In this document: one piece after another, positions 24,375 to 35,018 of the stretch
Layout: every line of letters starts with the position of its first letter
How positions within the stretch are numbered: position 1 is the stretch's first letter
Assembly (NCBI RefSeq): GCF_018991925.1
Contig: NW_024720773.1
Span: 3,217,758-3,281,757 of the forward strand
Length of the DNA: 64,000 nucleotides
Source: Homarus americanus
Taxonomy: Eukaryota; Arthropoda; Malacostraca; Decapoda; Nephropidae
Direction of reading: 5' to 3'
Notes under the pieces: model-generated
What the model saw: only the letters and a program-made list of their open reading frames with translations
Database searches by the model: none
What the model was told of the DNA's origin: nothing
Made by a program: the position numbers and the translations under genes

Positions 24375-25320
24375 TGTGGCGCTTGTGTGTGTGGTGTGTG
24401 CTGTGTGTGTGTGTTGTTCTCTGTGTGTATGGTGTGGTGCTTGTGTTGGTGTGGTGCTGTGTGTGTGTGGTGTGGTGCTGTGTGTGTGTGGTGTGGTGCT
24501 GTGTGTGTGTGGTGTGGTGCTGTGTGTGTTGGTGTGGGCTGTGTGTGGTGGTGTGTGCTGTGTGTGTGTGTGTGGTGCTCTGTGTGGTGTGGTGCTGTGT
24601 GTGTATGGTGTGGTGCTGTGTGTGTGTGGTGTGGTGCTGTGTGGTGTGGTGCTGTGTGTGTGGTGTGGTGCTGTGTGTGTGTGGTGTGGCGCTGTGTGTG
24701 TGGTGGTGTGGTGCTGTGTGTGTGTGGTTTGGTGCTCTGTGTATGGTGTGGTGCTGTGTGTGGTGTGGTGCTGTGTGTGTGTGGTGTGGTGCTGTGTGTG
24801 TGTGGTGTGGCGCTGTGTGTGTGTGTGGTGTGTGTGGTGTGGTGTGGTTACTCTGTGTGTTTTGGTGTGGCGCTGTGTGTGTGGTGGTGTGTGCTGTGTG
24901 TGTGTGGTGTGTGTGGCCTGTGTGTGGTGTGTGGTGTGTGTGGGGTGTGGCTGTGTGTGGTGTGGTGCTGTGTGTGGTGTGGTGCTGTGTGTGGTGGTGT
25001 GGTGCTGTGTGTGGTGTGGTGCTGTGTGTGTGGTGTGGCGCTGTGTGGGGGTGTGGTGCTGTGTGTGGGTGTGTGGTGTGTGTGGTTGTGTGTGTGTGTG
25101 TGTGTGTGGTGTGTGTGTCGTGTGTGTGTGTGTGGTGTGTGTGTTGTGGTGTGGTGCTGTGTGTGGTGGTGTGGTGTGCTGTGTGTGGTGGTGTGGCGCT
25201 GTGTGGTGTGTGGTGCTGTGTGTGTGGTGGTGTGGCGCTGTGTGGTGTGGTGTGTGTGTGTGTGGTGTGGTGCTGTGTGTGGTGGTGTGTGCTGGTGTGG
25301 TGTGGCGCTGTGTGTGGTGT

Positions 25321-25363
<43 letters not shown>

Positions 25364-25400
25364 TGGTGTGGCGCTGTGTGTGTGTGTGTGGTGTGTGTGG
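17223..25400. repeat. Higher-order repeat B, ~1.95-2.16 kb
   Basis: The word GACGCTGTTTGTGGTGGTG followed by TTGCTCTGTGTGTTTTGG starts at 17223, 19378 and 21352. The TCGTTTGGTTCTCTGTG variant occurs in ordered clusters at 18121/18244/18406/18580, 20067/20194/20360/20531 and 22227/22347/22522/22690. Between clusters the offsets are 1946-1954 and then 2153-2162 for every member. Long GT tracts follow the same spacing (17036, 19277, 21249, 23377, 25323). About four copies are present; the last is the most eroded. Confidence 0.75.
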
Positions 25401-25796
25401 GGGTGTGGCGCTGTGTGTGGTGTGGTGCTGTGTGTGGTGTGGTGCTGTGTGTGGTGGTGTGTGGTGCTGGTGTGGTGGGTGTGGCGTGTGTGTGTGTGGT
25501 GCTGTGTGTGTGTGTGGTGTGTGCTGTGTGTGTGGTGTGGTGTGTTGTGGGTGGTGTGTGTGTGTGGTGTGTGTGGGTGTGGTGTGTGTGTGGTGGTGTG
25601 GTGTGTGTGGTGGTGTGGCGTGTGTGTGTGTGGTGTGTGTGTGTGTGTGGTGTGGTGTGTGTGTGGTGGTGTGGTGTGTGGTGGTGTGGTGTGTGTGTGG
25701 TGTGGTGTGTGTGTGTGTGGTGTGGTGTGTGTGTGTGTGTGTGTGTGTGTGTGGTGTGGTGCGGTGTGTGTGTGGTGTGGTGCGGTGTGTGTGTGG

Positions 25797-25934
25797 CATT
25801 AACCCTATCATGTTTACTGAGGCCTATGTGAGAGGTAATCCACAGCAGCTTGATCCTGATACCCCGTCAACAAGACACATATGCGTGTGTTTGGCTTCAA
25901 AGACTAGCGGGTGACAATCTGAGTTTATGGTATC
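25797..25934. other. Short unique sequence between arrays
   Basis: About 140 bp of non-repetitive sequence separating the GT block from the 16-bp array. The + frame is open and reads FTEAYVRGNPQQLDPDTP in its centre. I do not recognise it, and it is too short to call coding. Confidence 0.5.
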
Positions 25935-27012
25935 AAGAACAAGTAGTCGCGGTGGTGACTGTGAATGGTGATGTGTGTGAATGATGATGATTGTGGATGG
26001 TGGTGAGTGTGGTTGGTGATGAGTGTGGATGGTGGTGAGTGTGGATGGTGGTGAGTGTGGATGGTGGTGAGTGTGGATGGTGGTGAGTGTGGATAGTGGT
26101 GAGTGTGGATGGTGGTGAGTGTGGATGGTGGTGAGTGTGGATGGTGGTGAGTGTGGCTGGTGGTAAGTGTGGATGGTGGTGAGGTGTGGGATGGTGGTAA
26201 GTGTGGATGGTGGTAAGTGTGGATGGTGGTGAGTGTGGATGGTGGTGATTGTGGAAGGTGGTGAGTGTGGATTTTGGTAAGTGTGGATGTGAGTGAGTGT
26301 GGCTGGTGATGATTGTGGATGTTGATGATTGAAGATGGTGGTAGGTGTGGATGGTGGTGAGTGTGGCTGGTGATGATTGTGGATGGTGGTGAGTGTGGAT
26401 GGTGGTAGGTGTGGTTGGTGATGAGTGTGGATGGTGGTGAGTGTGGATGGTGGTGAGTGTGGATGGTGGTGAGGTGTGGATGGTGGTGAGTGTGGATGGT
26501 GATGTGTGTGGATGGTGGTAAGTGTGGATGGTGGTGATTGTGGAAGGTGGTGAGTGTGGATTTTGGTAAGTGTGGCTGGTGATGATTGTGGATGTTGATG
26601 ATTGTGGGTGGTGGTGAGGGTGTGGATGGTGGTGAGTGTGGCTGGTGATGATTGTGGATGGTGGTGATTGTGGGGTGGTGGTAAGTTTGGATGGTGGTGA
26701 GTGTGGATGGTGGTAAGTTTGGATGGTGGTGAGTGTGGATAGTGGTGAGGTGTGGATGGTGGTGAGTGTGGATGGTGGTGAGTGTGGATGGTGGTGAGTG
26801 TGGCTGGTGATGATTGTGGATGGTGGTGAGTGTGGATGGTGGTAAGTTTGGATGGTGGTGAGTGTGGATGGTGGTGAGTGTGGATGGTGGTGAGTGTGGC
26901 TGGTGATGATTGTGGATGGTGGTGAGTGTGGATGGTGGTGAGTGTGGATGGTGGTGAGTGTGGCTGGTGATGATTGTGGATGGTGGTGAATGTGGATGGT
27001 GGTGAGTGTGGA
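25935..27012. repeat. 16-bp minisatellite
   Basis: About 65 tandem copies of GTGGATGGTGGTGAGT, 16 bp, with variants carrying GATGATT or GGTAAG. The 16-bp period runs through all three frames, so open frames of 363 and 381 codons on the - strand are compositional. From 27013 to 27350 the sequence is AT-richer and unique, with a short GT run and an ATA run at 27130-27170. An inverted AATAAA-like signal next to the ATA run looks like the 3' end of a short retroelement on the - strand. Confidence 0.9.
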
Positions 27013-27349
27013 ACACAGGGATCCTATGACGTCAGGAGATGCCCGTGGGGAAGGCAGTGTCTCATGGTCACCACACACACACAGACAGAGCTGAAGAGAT
27101 AAGCTAATCCATTGTAGGAAGATAACATTGTGTGTGTGTGTGAGTGTGTGTAATAATAATATATAATAATTAACGGTTTATTGAAAAAATTCTGCAGCCC
27201 GAAGGCTGAAAATATACATTGGACATAAATGACTTATTACATACATTGGTGGTTTAACAAAAGCCTTCATTAGAGAAAGGTAAAGGAACATACAGTGAAC
27301 ATACAGATTAATGTAGGATTGTACGTGTTGAACAGCAAATACGTAGTGT

Positions 27350-27715
27350 AGTAACTCCCTCCCAGATGGTGTTAGGAGGGACCTCACGTGGTGTAGTAAC
27401 CTCACGTGGTGTAGACCTCGTAACTCACAGATGGTGTTATGAGGGGCCTCACGTGGTGTAGTAATTCCCTCACAGATGGTGTTATGAGGGACCTCACGTG
27501 GTGTAATTACCTCACAGATGGTGTTATGAGGGGCCTCACGTGGTGTAGTAATTCCCTCACAGATGGTGTTATGAGGGCCTCACGTGGTGTAGTAATTCCC
27601 TCACAGATGGTGTGATGAGGGACTTGACGTGGTGTAGTAATTCCCTCACATATGGTGTTATGAGGGACATGTGGTGTAGTAATTCCCTCACAGATGGTGT
27701 TATATGAGTGAGGTT
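27350..27715. repeat. 45-bp minisatellite
   Basis: About eight copies of a 43-50-bp unit containing CCTCACGTGGTGTAGTAATT and CCCTCACAGATGGTGTTATG. Copies differ by small indels. 27716-28010 is unique sequence in which no gene was recognised. Confidence 0.85.
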
Positions 27716-28011
27716 TGGTCCCAGGCCTTCCTATCGTAGACGGATTAACACATCGCTGGTTGTTGTTGGGTCTCACGGGCCGTTATCACTGGGTACCTGG
27801 GACCTCACTGTGTGAAGGTTAACTTGGGTACGACTGTTACTGTTGAGTTGTTCTCACTGACTTAAGCACTGTTCACCACTGTTCGCCTCTGTTTAACACT
27901 GGTTCCGTTCCTTTCCTAAATGAAATTGTAACTTCTGGCGAGAACTTGTTGATATTCCGGTGGGGAGGAGGGTTCAGGGGAGGGGGTTGGTATGGGCCAA
28001 CTTAACAGTTG

Positions 28012-28065
28012 ACCTGGCTGCTCCGAGAGGAGCGCCAGGTACGTCTTGACCCTTCGGTGGTCAAG
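28012..28065. other. Two adjacent perfect hairpins
   Basis: ACCTGGC and GCTCC (28012-28024, one-base bulge between them) pair with GGAGC and GCCAGGT (28029-28040) around a GAGA loop. Four bases later CTTGACC (28045-28051) pairs with GGTCAAG (28059-28065) around a 7-base loop. They sit just before a GT run and the 23-bp array. No matching RNA class was recognised. Confidence 0.6.
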
Positions 28066-28124
28066 GATGTGTGTGTGTGTGTGTGTGTGTGTGAGTGTGT
28101 GTGTTTGCTTTGATAGTCACCACT

Positions 28125-28705
28125 TCATACTGCCTCTCCTCACCACTTCATTCTGCCTCTCCTCACCACTCCATACTGCCTCTCCTCACCACTCCATACT
28201 GCCTCTCCTCACCACTCCATACTGCCTCTCCTCACCACTCCATACTGCCTCTCCTCACCACTTCATACTGCCTCTCCTCACCACTCCATACTACCTCTCC
28301 TCACCACTCCCACTGCCTCTCCTCACCACTCCATACTGCCTCTCCTCACCACCCATACTGCCTCCTCACCACTTCATTCTGCCTCACCACTCCACACTGC
28401 CTCCTCACCACTTCATTCTGCCTCCTCACCACCCATACTGCCTCCTCACCACTTTATTCTGCCTCCTCACCATACTACCTCTCCTCACCACTTCATTCTG
28501 CCTCTCCTCACCACTTCATTCTGCCTCTCCTCACCACTCCATACTGCCTCTCCTCACCACTTCATTCTGCCTCTCCTCACCACTTCATACTGCCTCTCCT
28601 CACCACTCCATACTGCCTCTCCTCACCACTTCATTCTGCCTCTCCTCACCACTTCATTCTGCCTCTCCTCACCACTGCATACTGCCTCTCCTCACCTTTC
28701 AGTAC
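28125..28705. repeat. 23-bp minisatellite
   Basis: About 25 copies of TCTCCTCACCACTCCATACTGCC, 23 bp, with TTC/TCC and shortened variants. The + strand is pyrimidine-rich, and the open frames through it (about 210 codons) are by-products. A (CA)n run follows at 28790-28815. Confidence 0.9.
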
Positions 28706-28889
28706 TAGGCAAGATTGGTGAGGTGAGGCCCACACGTGCGCACATGTAATTAATATTATGACGCACACAAGGCCACGCTCACCAGTTCGCCACACACACA
28801 CACACACACATACACATGTAATAATGGTTGCCCCTCGTGTAACGAGGATGGCCAACCCAAGGGCCACCGAGGCGTGAATTTTTTTAAGG

Positions 28890-29173
28890 TGTAGAAGCTC
28901 TCGCCAAAACAACAACCACACCCTGAGTTAACGAGCTGCATGACCCAGTGTCAAGGAATAGTCCGAGAAAACCGGACAACTCGCCAACTGCACTGGCTAA
29001 CCATTATCCTGTAACACGATCCTCAAATCGACTAACATCCAGGTTCCCAATTACTGCTGGGTAGACAGAGGCAAATGGCGTAAAGAAACTTGCCAGGGGA
29101 TTTCACCCTGTCCGGGGATTGAACTCGGGGCCGCTTGTTAGGCGAGCATACTGACCATTACACCACAGGTCAC
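28890..29173 (-). mobile_element. tRNA-derived SINE
   Basis: The - strand head (about 29173-29093) is tRNA-like: an A-box-like TGGTGTAATGG, an anticodon-arm CGCCTAACAAGCG resembling tRNA-Val(AAC), and a B-box GAGTTCAATCC. The acceptor and T stems have mismatches, so it is not a functional tRNA. Downstream is a body containing TGGGAACCTGG and GTTAGTCGATT, like the conserved central block of many marine invertebrate SINEs. It ends in an A-rich stretch near 28890 (CCTTAAAAAAATTC). Confidence 0.65.
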
Positions 29174-29280
29174 ACTCACACTCCCACACCGGGTTATGCA
29201 TTATATAGTAAGTTTGTTGAACAGTTAATATGTGAGTGATGGCATGGGGCACGTGTGTGTGTGTGTGTTTATAGTGGGGT

Positions 29281-29880
29281 GCTTCTCCGTCTGGAGTACT
29301 GTCACCCTGTCTGGTCCCCGAGAAATGCGAGGGACTGTCAGCTGTTTGAAAATGTCCAAAGGAGGGCCACCAGACTGGTGCCTTCACTTTTGCACCTCAG
29401 CTACCCTGAGAGATTAGAACACCTGAAATTATTATAATAATAATAATAATATTTATTCTGTTGAATCGGCATTCAGGTTTACAATTGGATAGCCATGTTT
29501 ATAAACAATGTAGCTATGTAGAATGAGCATGAATATAGACAATACAGTATAGGTATACAGTACACGTACGGGTAGGCCGTGGGAATATTTTTTGTGTGCC
29601 GAGACAAAGCAGATAAACAGCAATGGTAAACGTAAGGCAACTTGACACCTCAGAGGACATACTCAGTCGAGTGTTCATACCTGGAGCTGGCGGACGCCCT
29701 CCCCACTAGAGGTCACAGCCTCAGGTTGAAAAAGTCACAAGTTAAAAAAATAGATTGTCAGAGTAAACTTTTTCGGAGTGAGAATTGTGAACTCGTGGAA
29801 CAACACGGTACCGAGTGTGAGCTGTTTCAGGACCAGACTTGACCAACACTGGCGCAGGTACAGATATATTCAGGAGCCAG
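29281..29880 (+). pseudogene. LINE ORF2 C-terminus, copy 2
   Basis: The + strand encodes the end of a CR1/Jockey-like reverse transcriptase: LEYCHPVWSP, then FENVQRRATRLVP (29290-29430), and after a gap RGHSLRLKKS, RIVNSWN, TRLDQHWRRY and IQEPV (29700-29880). It is nearly identical to copy 1 at 3948-4112. The gap at about 29433-29640 is foreign sequence that begins with an ATA run and an inverted AATAAA, as expected of a retroelement 3' end inserted on the - strand. A frameshift lies near 29770. The frame continues from IQEPV straight into the first 42-bp unit. Confidence 0.75.
29433..29640 (-). mobile_element. Probable short retroelement insertion
   Basis: It interrupts the LINE copy 2 coding region. 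Read on the - strand it ends with GAATAAAT followed by a TTA-repeat tail, like the 3' end of a SINE or truncated LINE. A similar 3' end is seen at 27150-27190. No clean target duplication was found, so the boundaries are approximate. Confidence 0.4.
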
Positions 29881-30120
29881 TAATGTCCAGTACTTGCCAG
29901 CAGTGTATAACAGAAGTAGTACACGTCCATTACTTGTCAACAGTGTGTAACAGAAACCTAGTACTTGACAGCAGTGTGTAACAGAGGCAGTACATGTTCA
30001 GTGATTGCCAACAGTGTGCAACAGAGAGTCAGTTAGTACATGCCCAGTACTTGCCAACAGTGTGTAACAGAGAGCCAGTACATGCCCAGTACTAGCCAAC
30101 AGTGTGTAACAGAGACGTGA
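29878..30120 (+). repeat. 42-bp units x6 ending at LINE stop
   Basis: Six diverged units of the 42-bp repeat of 1-3949, on the strand that follows the reverse transcriptase. The first unit is in frame with ORF2 (STCQQCITE) and the last carries SQQCVTET followed by TGA at 30118-30120. The same final unit, stop and following GCCGATCAGTGGTGAAG occur in copy 3. 30121-31200 is 3' UTR, then AT-rich unique sequence with small AGT/AAT runs; no gene seen. Confidence 0.8.
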
Positions 30121-31205
30121 CTGACCACCCAAGCTGGTATCAAGCCGATCAGTGGTGAAGTGGATCAAGTATAAAGTAATATTGGTCGTGTATTGGTAGC
30201 AGTGTTGGTGGTAGTATCTGTCCCGGTCTTGACACACTCACTCAGCCTCTACAAGTAGGCAGTGTGTTCAAGGCTCCACGTCATAACTGTTAGTCTGCTT
30301 ACATGGTAATGTGACCTTCATCGTTCTTTTATATACATTTCGCAATAAATATCCTATTTTAGTACAAGCTAAATCCTTTGAATATAATTTGTGACCATTG
30401 AAGTGAAGTGATACAAAGTATATATTTTTCTTAAGTAGGTTGTGTAAGTTAAAATTGAGTAGGTGTGATTGATCCCATTATAAAGATGTAGTTGTGGGAT
30501 ATTACTCAAAATATTAATGATAACTAAGTAGATATTTGTGTTCCTGTCTCACTCTGATCGATTAAATGTGCGACAAAAAGGTGCAGCTAAGTTTCCAGTG
30601 AAGTTTGCATACCGCGTTAGTGAGGCTGACGACCCTTTATAATAACAAACGATGGGTCAAGAGCTGGTTCATCACTTATGGCAATGGAAAACCCACTTAC
30701 CAAAATTATTGGGAACAACTTTGTTATTAATAATTTACTCAAGAAAGGTGAATTTTTAAATATGATGCGTATCAGTTAAAATGTTTTATTTTACTATTTG
30801 CCTTTTGTTTTAATTTGACGATGCAAAAAAAAATATATACTTTCAAAAATTTATATGAAAAAACACGAGTAAAATTAATTTTAAGTTTTTTAGTTTTCAG
30901 CAATAATTATGTCACTAAACATAATACAGAACTTGATAAAACCTGAAGGATGTATTAATAATGTTCACACACACACACACCTCGTCCCTTCATACACCAA
31001 ATAGTAGTTGTAGTAGTAGCAGTAATAATAACAAGAGTAATAGAAATAATATTAGCAGCAGTGGTGGTTGATATTGGAAGTGATTTTGAAACAGTTTTTT
31101 AGCCAGAAAATACAGATACAGAGTGTATAATAACAACAACATTGACATGGCTAAACCAAGTGAGAGCCTGAACCCTCTCACTGGTACCTGATAATACTGT
31201 CCACT

Positions 31206-32030
31206 TAACATAAGAACATAAGAATGGAGGAAACTGCAGCGGGCCTATTGGCCCATACTGGGCTGTCCCGTTTACACCCAACCCCTATTGCTCATATAAG
31301 CATCCAACCTATGTTTGAAGCAATTCAGCGTATTCGAGTTAATGATGATATTTGGTAACTTGTTCCATTCATCCACTACTCTGTTTCCAAACCAGTGTTT
31401 ACCTATTTCACGCCTAAATCTAAATTTGTCTAATTTAAAACCATTGTTACGAGTTCGCTCCTGGTTGGATAATTTGAGTACCTTTGTAATGTCCCCTTTG
31501 TTTAGCCCTGCCTTCCACTTATACACCTCTATCAGGTCGCCCCTCGCTCTACGTCTCTCAAGGGAGTGCAAATTAAGATGCTTTAACCTGTCTCTATACT
31601 CAAGGTTCCTAATGCCCGGGATTAGTCTTGTCATTCTCCTCTGAATTCTTTCCAAGGATTCTATATCCATTCTGTAATACGGTGACCAGAACTGAACTGC
31701 GTAATCCAGGTGTGGTCTCACAAGAGCAAGATACAGTTTTAGGATGACCTCGCTAGTCTTGTAACTAACACTCCTTTGTATGAACCCAAGTACTTCATTA
31801 GCCTTGTTACGAGCAAAAACACATTGTTTACTTGGCTAAAGGTTCCTACTTATCATTACTCCTAAATCTCTCTCGCAGTCGGATTTCTCTATGGCATCGT
31901 TGTTCATCTGGTATCTGGTTTCCCTGTTTACATCTCCTATACTGAGTACTTTACATTTGTCGACGTTGAATTTCATCTGCCATTTTTCAGACCATTCGAA
32001 AAATTTTGTATCATCTGGATTATTACAAGT
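31206..32030 (-). pseudogene. CR1-like LINE 3' half, fragment B
   Basis: On the - strand this encodes the palm/thumb and C-terminus of a CR1-like reverse transcriptase: KCKVLSIGDVN (about 31945), CERDLGVMIS, VRPHLDYAVQFWSP, IESLERIQRRMTRLIPG, RRRARGDLIEVYKW, FKLDKFRFRREIG and RVVDEWNKLP. The last 149 codons (31272-31721) are open and end at a stop. A TAG lies near 31838, and the element is 5'-truncated near 32030 before the catalytic FADD-type motif. The octamer tail (CATAAGAA/ACATAAG on the + strand) is at about 31206-31225. This is the best-preserved CR1 3' end in the window. Confidence 0.85.
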
Positions 32031-32391
32031 ATCATTATGTTAGTAAATACATACCTTTACTATAATGTTACCACGTGTTATTGGTTTATTTGTTTTCAAT
32101 ATAAATATGCTCACATTTTACAGCAAACTATAGTTGATATACAGTAATCTGATGAGTGGAAGCGATACAGCATGGGTTGTTTCACGTAGCAGAGGAGTAA
32201 TAGTAATAGAAGTAACAGTTGTAGTAGTAGTACATGTAGTATTATAGTAGTGTTCAGCCTCCATGATATGTATTTTTCTCACGTGATCAGTGTATTTGTG
32301 TGTAACGCCCTCTATTATGGCCACTGCTTATGTAGTACTGTGGGGTTATGAGATATTGGTTCACACTCAGGATGGGGTGGAGAAAGGAAAC

Positions 32392-32660
32392 TCACAATGT
32401 GCTCTCTGTATTCATATTGTATTGGATGTAGAATGCAGCTTGGTGCTGGGGGGGTGGCAGCGTGAGTCCAAGCGTGGTGCAGGAGAGCTGGTTGGTGAGG
32501 GTGCTCAGAGGAGGACAGGCAGCTTGAAGGGCGGCATAGTCGCCGGCGGGAGCGAGGGCCACCAGGCAGGAGTGGAGGAGGAGGTGTTGCTTGCTGGTGG
32601 CTGTAGGTAGAAAGAGATAGGTCACGGCGGGGTGAGGTCTTATATAGCGGGGGTAGGCGT
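32392..32660 (-). other. GC-rich island with TATA-like motif
   Basis: A GC-rich block unlike its AT-rich surroundings. On the - strand TATATAAG (about 32638-32645) is followed by a pyrimidine tract ending in CTACAG, then an open frame reading LLLHSCLVALAPAGDY, and a possible donor GTGAGT near 32392. It could be a first exon or promoter of a minus-strand gene, but the frame lacks an ATG and I recognise no family. Chance cannot be excluded. Confidence 0.25.
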
Positions 32661-32664
32661 GGGT

Positions 32665-33335
32665 TGAGAAGTCGACTTGTGAAAGAGACCTAGGGGTACT
32701 TGTAAGCCCAGACCTACGGCCTAGAAAACAGCGCTTTAATGTTCGAAATAAGGCAAACAGAGTATTAAGTGTGCAGAGGTCTTATTGCAACTATATCTTG
32801 CGCTAGTCAGACCGCACCTCGATTATGCGGTTCAGTTCTAGTGCCCTTATAATAGAATGGATATCAATTCACTAGAGTCGGTGCAGCGAAGAATGACGAA
32901 AATGATTCCGGGACTTAGAAACCTTCCAAATCAGGATAGGTTAAAGAAACTAAACTTGCATTCCCTAGAAAGACGAAGAGTGCGGGGAGATATGATAGAA
33001 GTATTTAAGTGGGTGAAAGGAATCAATAAAGGGGATATAGATAAAGTTCTTATAATATCAAAGCAGGATAGGACTCGAAGCAACGGATTTAAGTTGGATA
33101 AGTTTAGGTTTAGGAGGGAGATAGGAAGGAACTGGTTCACAAATATGGTAGTGGACGAGTGGAACAAGCTTAGCAACTTTGTAGTAAGTGCTGGAACGCT
33201 GGGAAGTTTCAAAAGGAGACTGGGTAGATTCATGGATGATAGAGAGTGGTAGTAACTCTCGACAGGAGCTGCCATGCACAGGCCATCCGGCCTATTGTAG
33301 ACTCCTTATTTTCTTATGTTCTTATGTTGATAGTT
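32665..33335 (+). pseudogene. CR1-like LINE 3' end, fragment C
   Basis: The + strand encodes the C-terminal part of a reverse transcriptase of a second CR1 subfamily: CERDLGVLVSPDL (about 32680), then after a frameshift an open stretch of 131 codons from 32857 with INSLESVQRRMTKMIPG, RRRVRGDMIEVFKW, FKLDKFRFRREIG and VVDEWNKL, ending at a TAG at 33250. The 3' UTR ends in TTTTCTTATGTTCTTATG, the same octamer tail as fragments A and B. It is 5'-truncated and frameshifted, hence dead. Confidence 0.8.
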
Positions 33336-35018
33336 GACCTCCGCTTTGTTAGGCGACGCTGGTTACCGACCTAGGCCACGAGGCACACACTGGGGAATTC
33401 GAAGACGGTCGGCTACTCAGCGACAAACGGCGTTTGTAGGGGAGGAATCCACTACAGTACCTCCTTCCCTCCCACCCACCACACCTTCCTACGACTGCCT
33501 CTCATTCACACACACGCACTCACCTATTGCGTAAACATGACCACAGCTGTACCGAACTTCACTACGGGTGTGTCCATACAAATTATTATTATTATTATTA
33601 TTCCTCTATCTTTTGTGCTTGGATTATGAGGGATCGATACATTAAATGTGTAAAGTGACAAGACAACAAGTAGAAATATCCAGACATGCTTCTTGTATTT
33701 TATAAGCTACCACGTGTTTTCTTGTATCGGCGAACCTAACCTAACCTAATTAACCTCGTATTCAGGTTCAATCTGTGTCTAGGAGTTCATTGTGTGTGTC
33801 TTACTGCAGGTGTGTGTGTCTTATATTATTTATATGTATGTGTATCAGCCATGATTGGTGGCCACACACACACACACACACATTCGTCAATAGTATTGGT
33901 AGAGAATGATGGAGTGTGTCCTTGTGTGTTAATTATCGAGGCTGTGGAGCCGCAGTGCCAACACAGCAATTGGTGGAGACGGCGGGCCATCATCTTATCT
34001 CTCCATCACCAACACTCACTGCTATTCTTCTGTAATGCACTACCACAAGCTCAATTATGGTACCATCACTACCTTAACTCACAGTGAGGCTAGGTTAGGT
34101 TAGGTTAATATCTGTGTTAAACGTGTCTTATAAAAACACTATCACCTCGCAAGCGTTCTACAGCTTTTAACTGTATCAATGCTGCCTGTGTAAACCTTTC
34201 GCTGTTTTTCGCTCTTTTTCATTTATATTAGTCCCGGTTGTGCAGAGGGTTGTTTCTCAAGTTTAGGTATGTCAGTAGAAGTGTGTATGTGTGTGTGTGT
34301 GTGTGTGTCTAATATATCCTTGTGTGAGTTAAGTATTACAGTAGGAGAATCAATATGAGCAAGGGTGCAGACTCACCAAGTTGTGAAATCGCTCCGGTAT
34401 ATTCTAGTGATTTAAGTGTATTACTATATTGGCAAGATAAGTTGTTTGTCTGTATGTGTTTATGTGTTGTAGATAATATTTATAAGTTTATCATAGAGGT
34501 AAAACAACTAGCGGCTTCTTATAACGAGAAAAAGGTAAACGTCGATCGGGCATAAAAAATGGTAACTGGAAACTGTCAGGTTGAGGCTCTCCTCCTCCTG
34601 TTTGGTTGAGTGAAATAAATAACAAATTGTGTGTAAATTAATGCATTATAAGTGTACTTGTGAGGTTTCATGTAGTGGTACTGGTCCACCTCACACTGAA
34701 CTGACCTAAATAAGTCTTTATTTAATTTAAAGCAGCAGACTGGACTTTAAACTTACTCCGTCTCGTTATCAACACACCTCTGCTCCTTCACTCATAAAAT
34801 TATTGATATTATTTTACAGTGAGATTTATTAAGGAAGTGAGCGTGTAAAGATAAGTTGGGTGTTGGTACAGGAACTATTACACTAAATAATGAGTAATAC
34901 AAGTCACATTAACGGGGTTGCGCGAGTAAGCCCCGCTATAGAGAACATAACAATTGATTTAAGTTATCGTTGCTTGATTTCTTTATGAGATAATTTATAT
35001 GGGTTGTTTATATTTCAG
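33336..35018. other. Non-coding sequence upstream of kinase exon
   Basis: It contains a GC-richer stretch at 33336-33540, a TTA run at 33582-33602, CCTAA runs at 33735 and 34088 (the latter as TTAGG), and short CA/GT runs at 33865 and 34285. No protein-coding exon was recognised. Sequence just left of 35019 ends in TTTATATTTCAG, a good splice acceptor. Confidence 0.5.

Larger units (their letters stand above)
6765..25796. repeat. 19-kb GT-rich minisatellite block
   Basis: Almost uninterrupted tandem repeats of GTGTGTGGTGGTGTGGTGCT-like units about 18-24 bp long, mixed with pure GT runs. The + strand is nearly devoid of A and has few C, so strand asymmetry is extreme for 19 kb. Stop codons are rare on both strands for compositional reasons, giving spurious open frames up to 1882 codons (- strand, 20163-25811) rich in His/Thr/Pro or Cys/Val/Gly. 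There is no unit-independent domain, splice signal or codon bias, so none is called a gene. The internal higher-order organisation is given separately. Confidence 0.95.

Noticed and set aside
20163..25811. 1882-codon open frame on - strand, and 1031-codon and similar frames on +
   Set aside because: They consist only of GT-repeat translations. Absence of stops follows from composition; no domain, start context or unique sequence.
25935..28705. CRISPR array
   Set aside because: Repeats are head-to-tail without unique spacers, and the genome is eukaryotic.
29093..29173. Functional tRNA-Val gene
   Set aside because: Stem mismatches, an extra base near the acceptor and a downstream SINE body indicate a SINE head.
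32140..32180. Hammerhead ribozyme suggested by CTGATGAG
   Set aside because: The required GAAA core and the three stems are not present around it.
32290..32610. 106-codon + strand gene
   Set aside because: It overlaps the GC-rich island in the other direction, starts in low-complexity sequence and matches no known family.
33800..34090. 97-codon + frame MCLTAGVC...
   Set aside because: It runs through CA/GT microsatellite; no recognisable domain or splice context.
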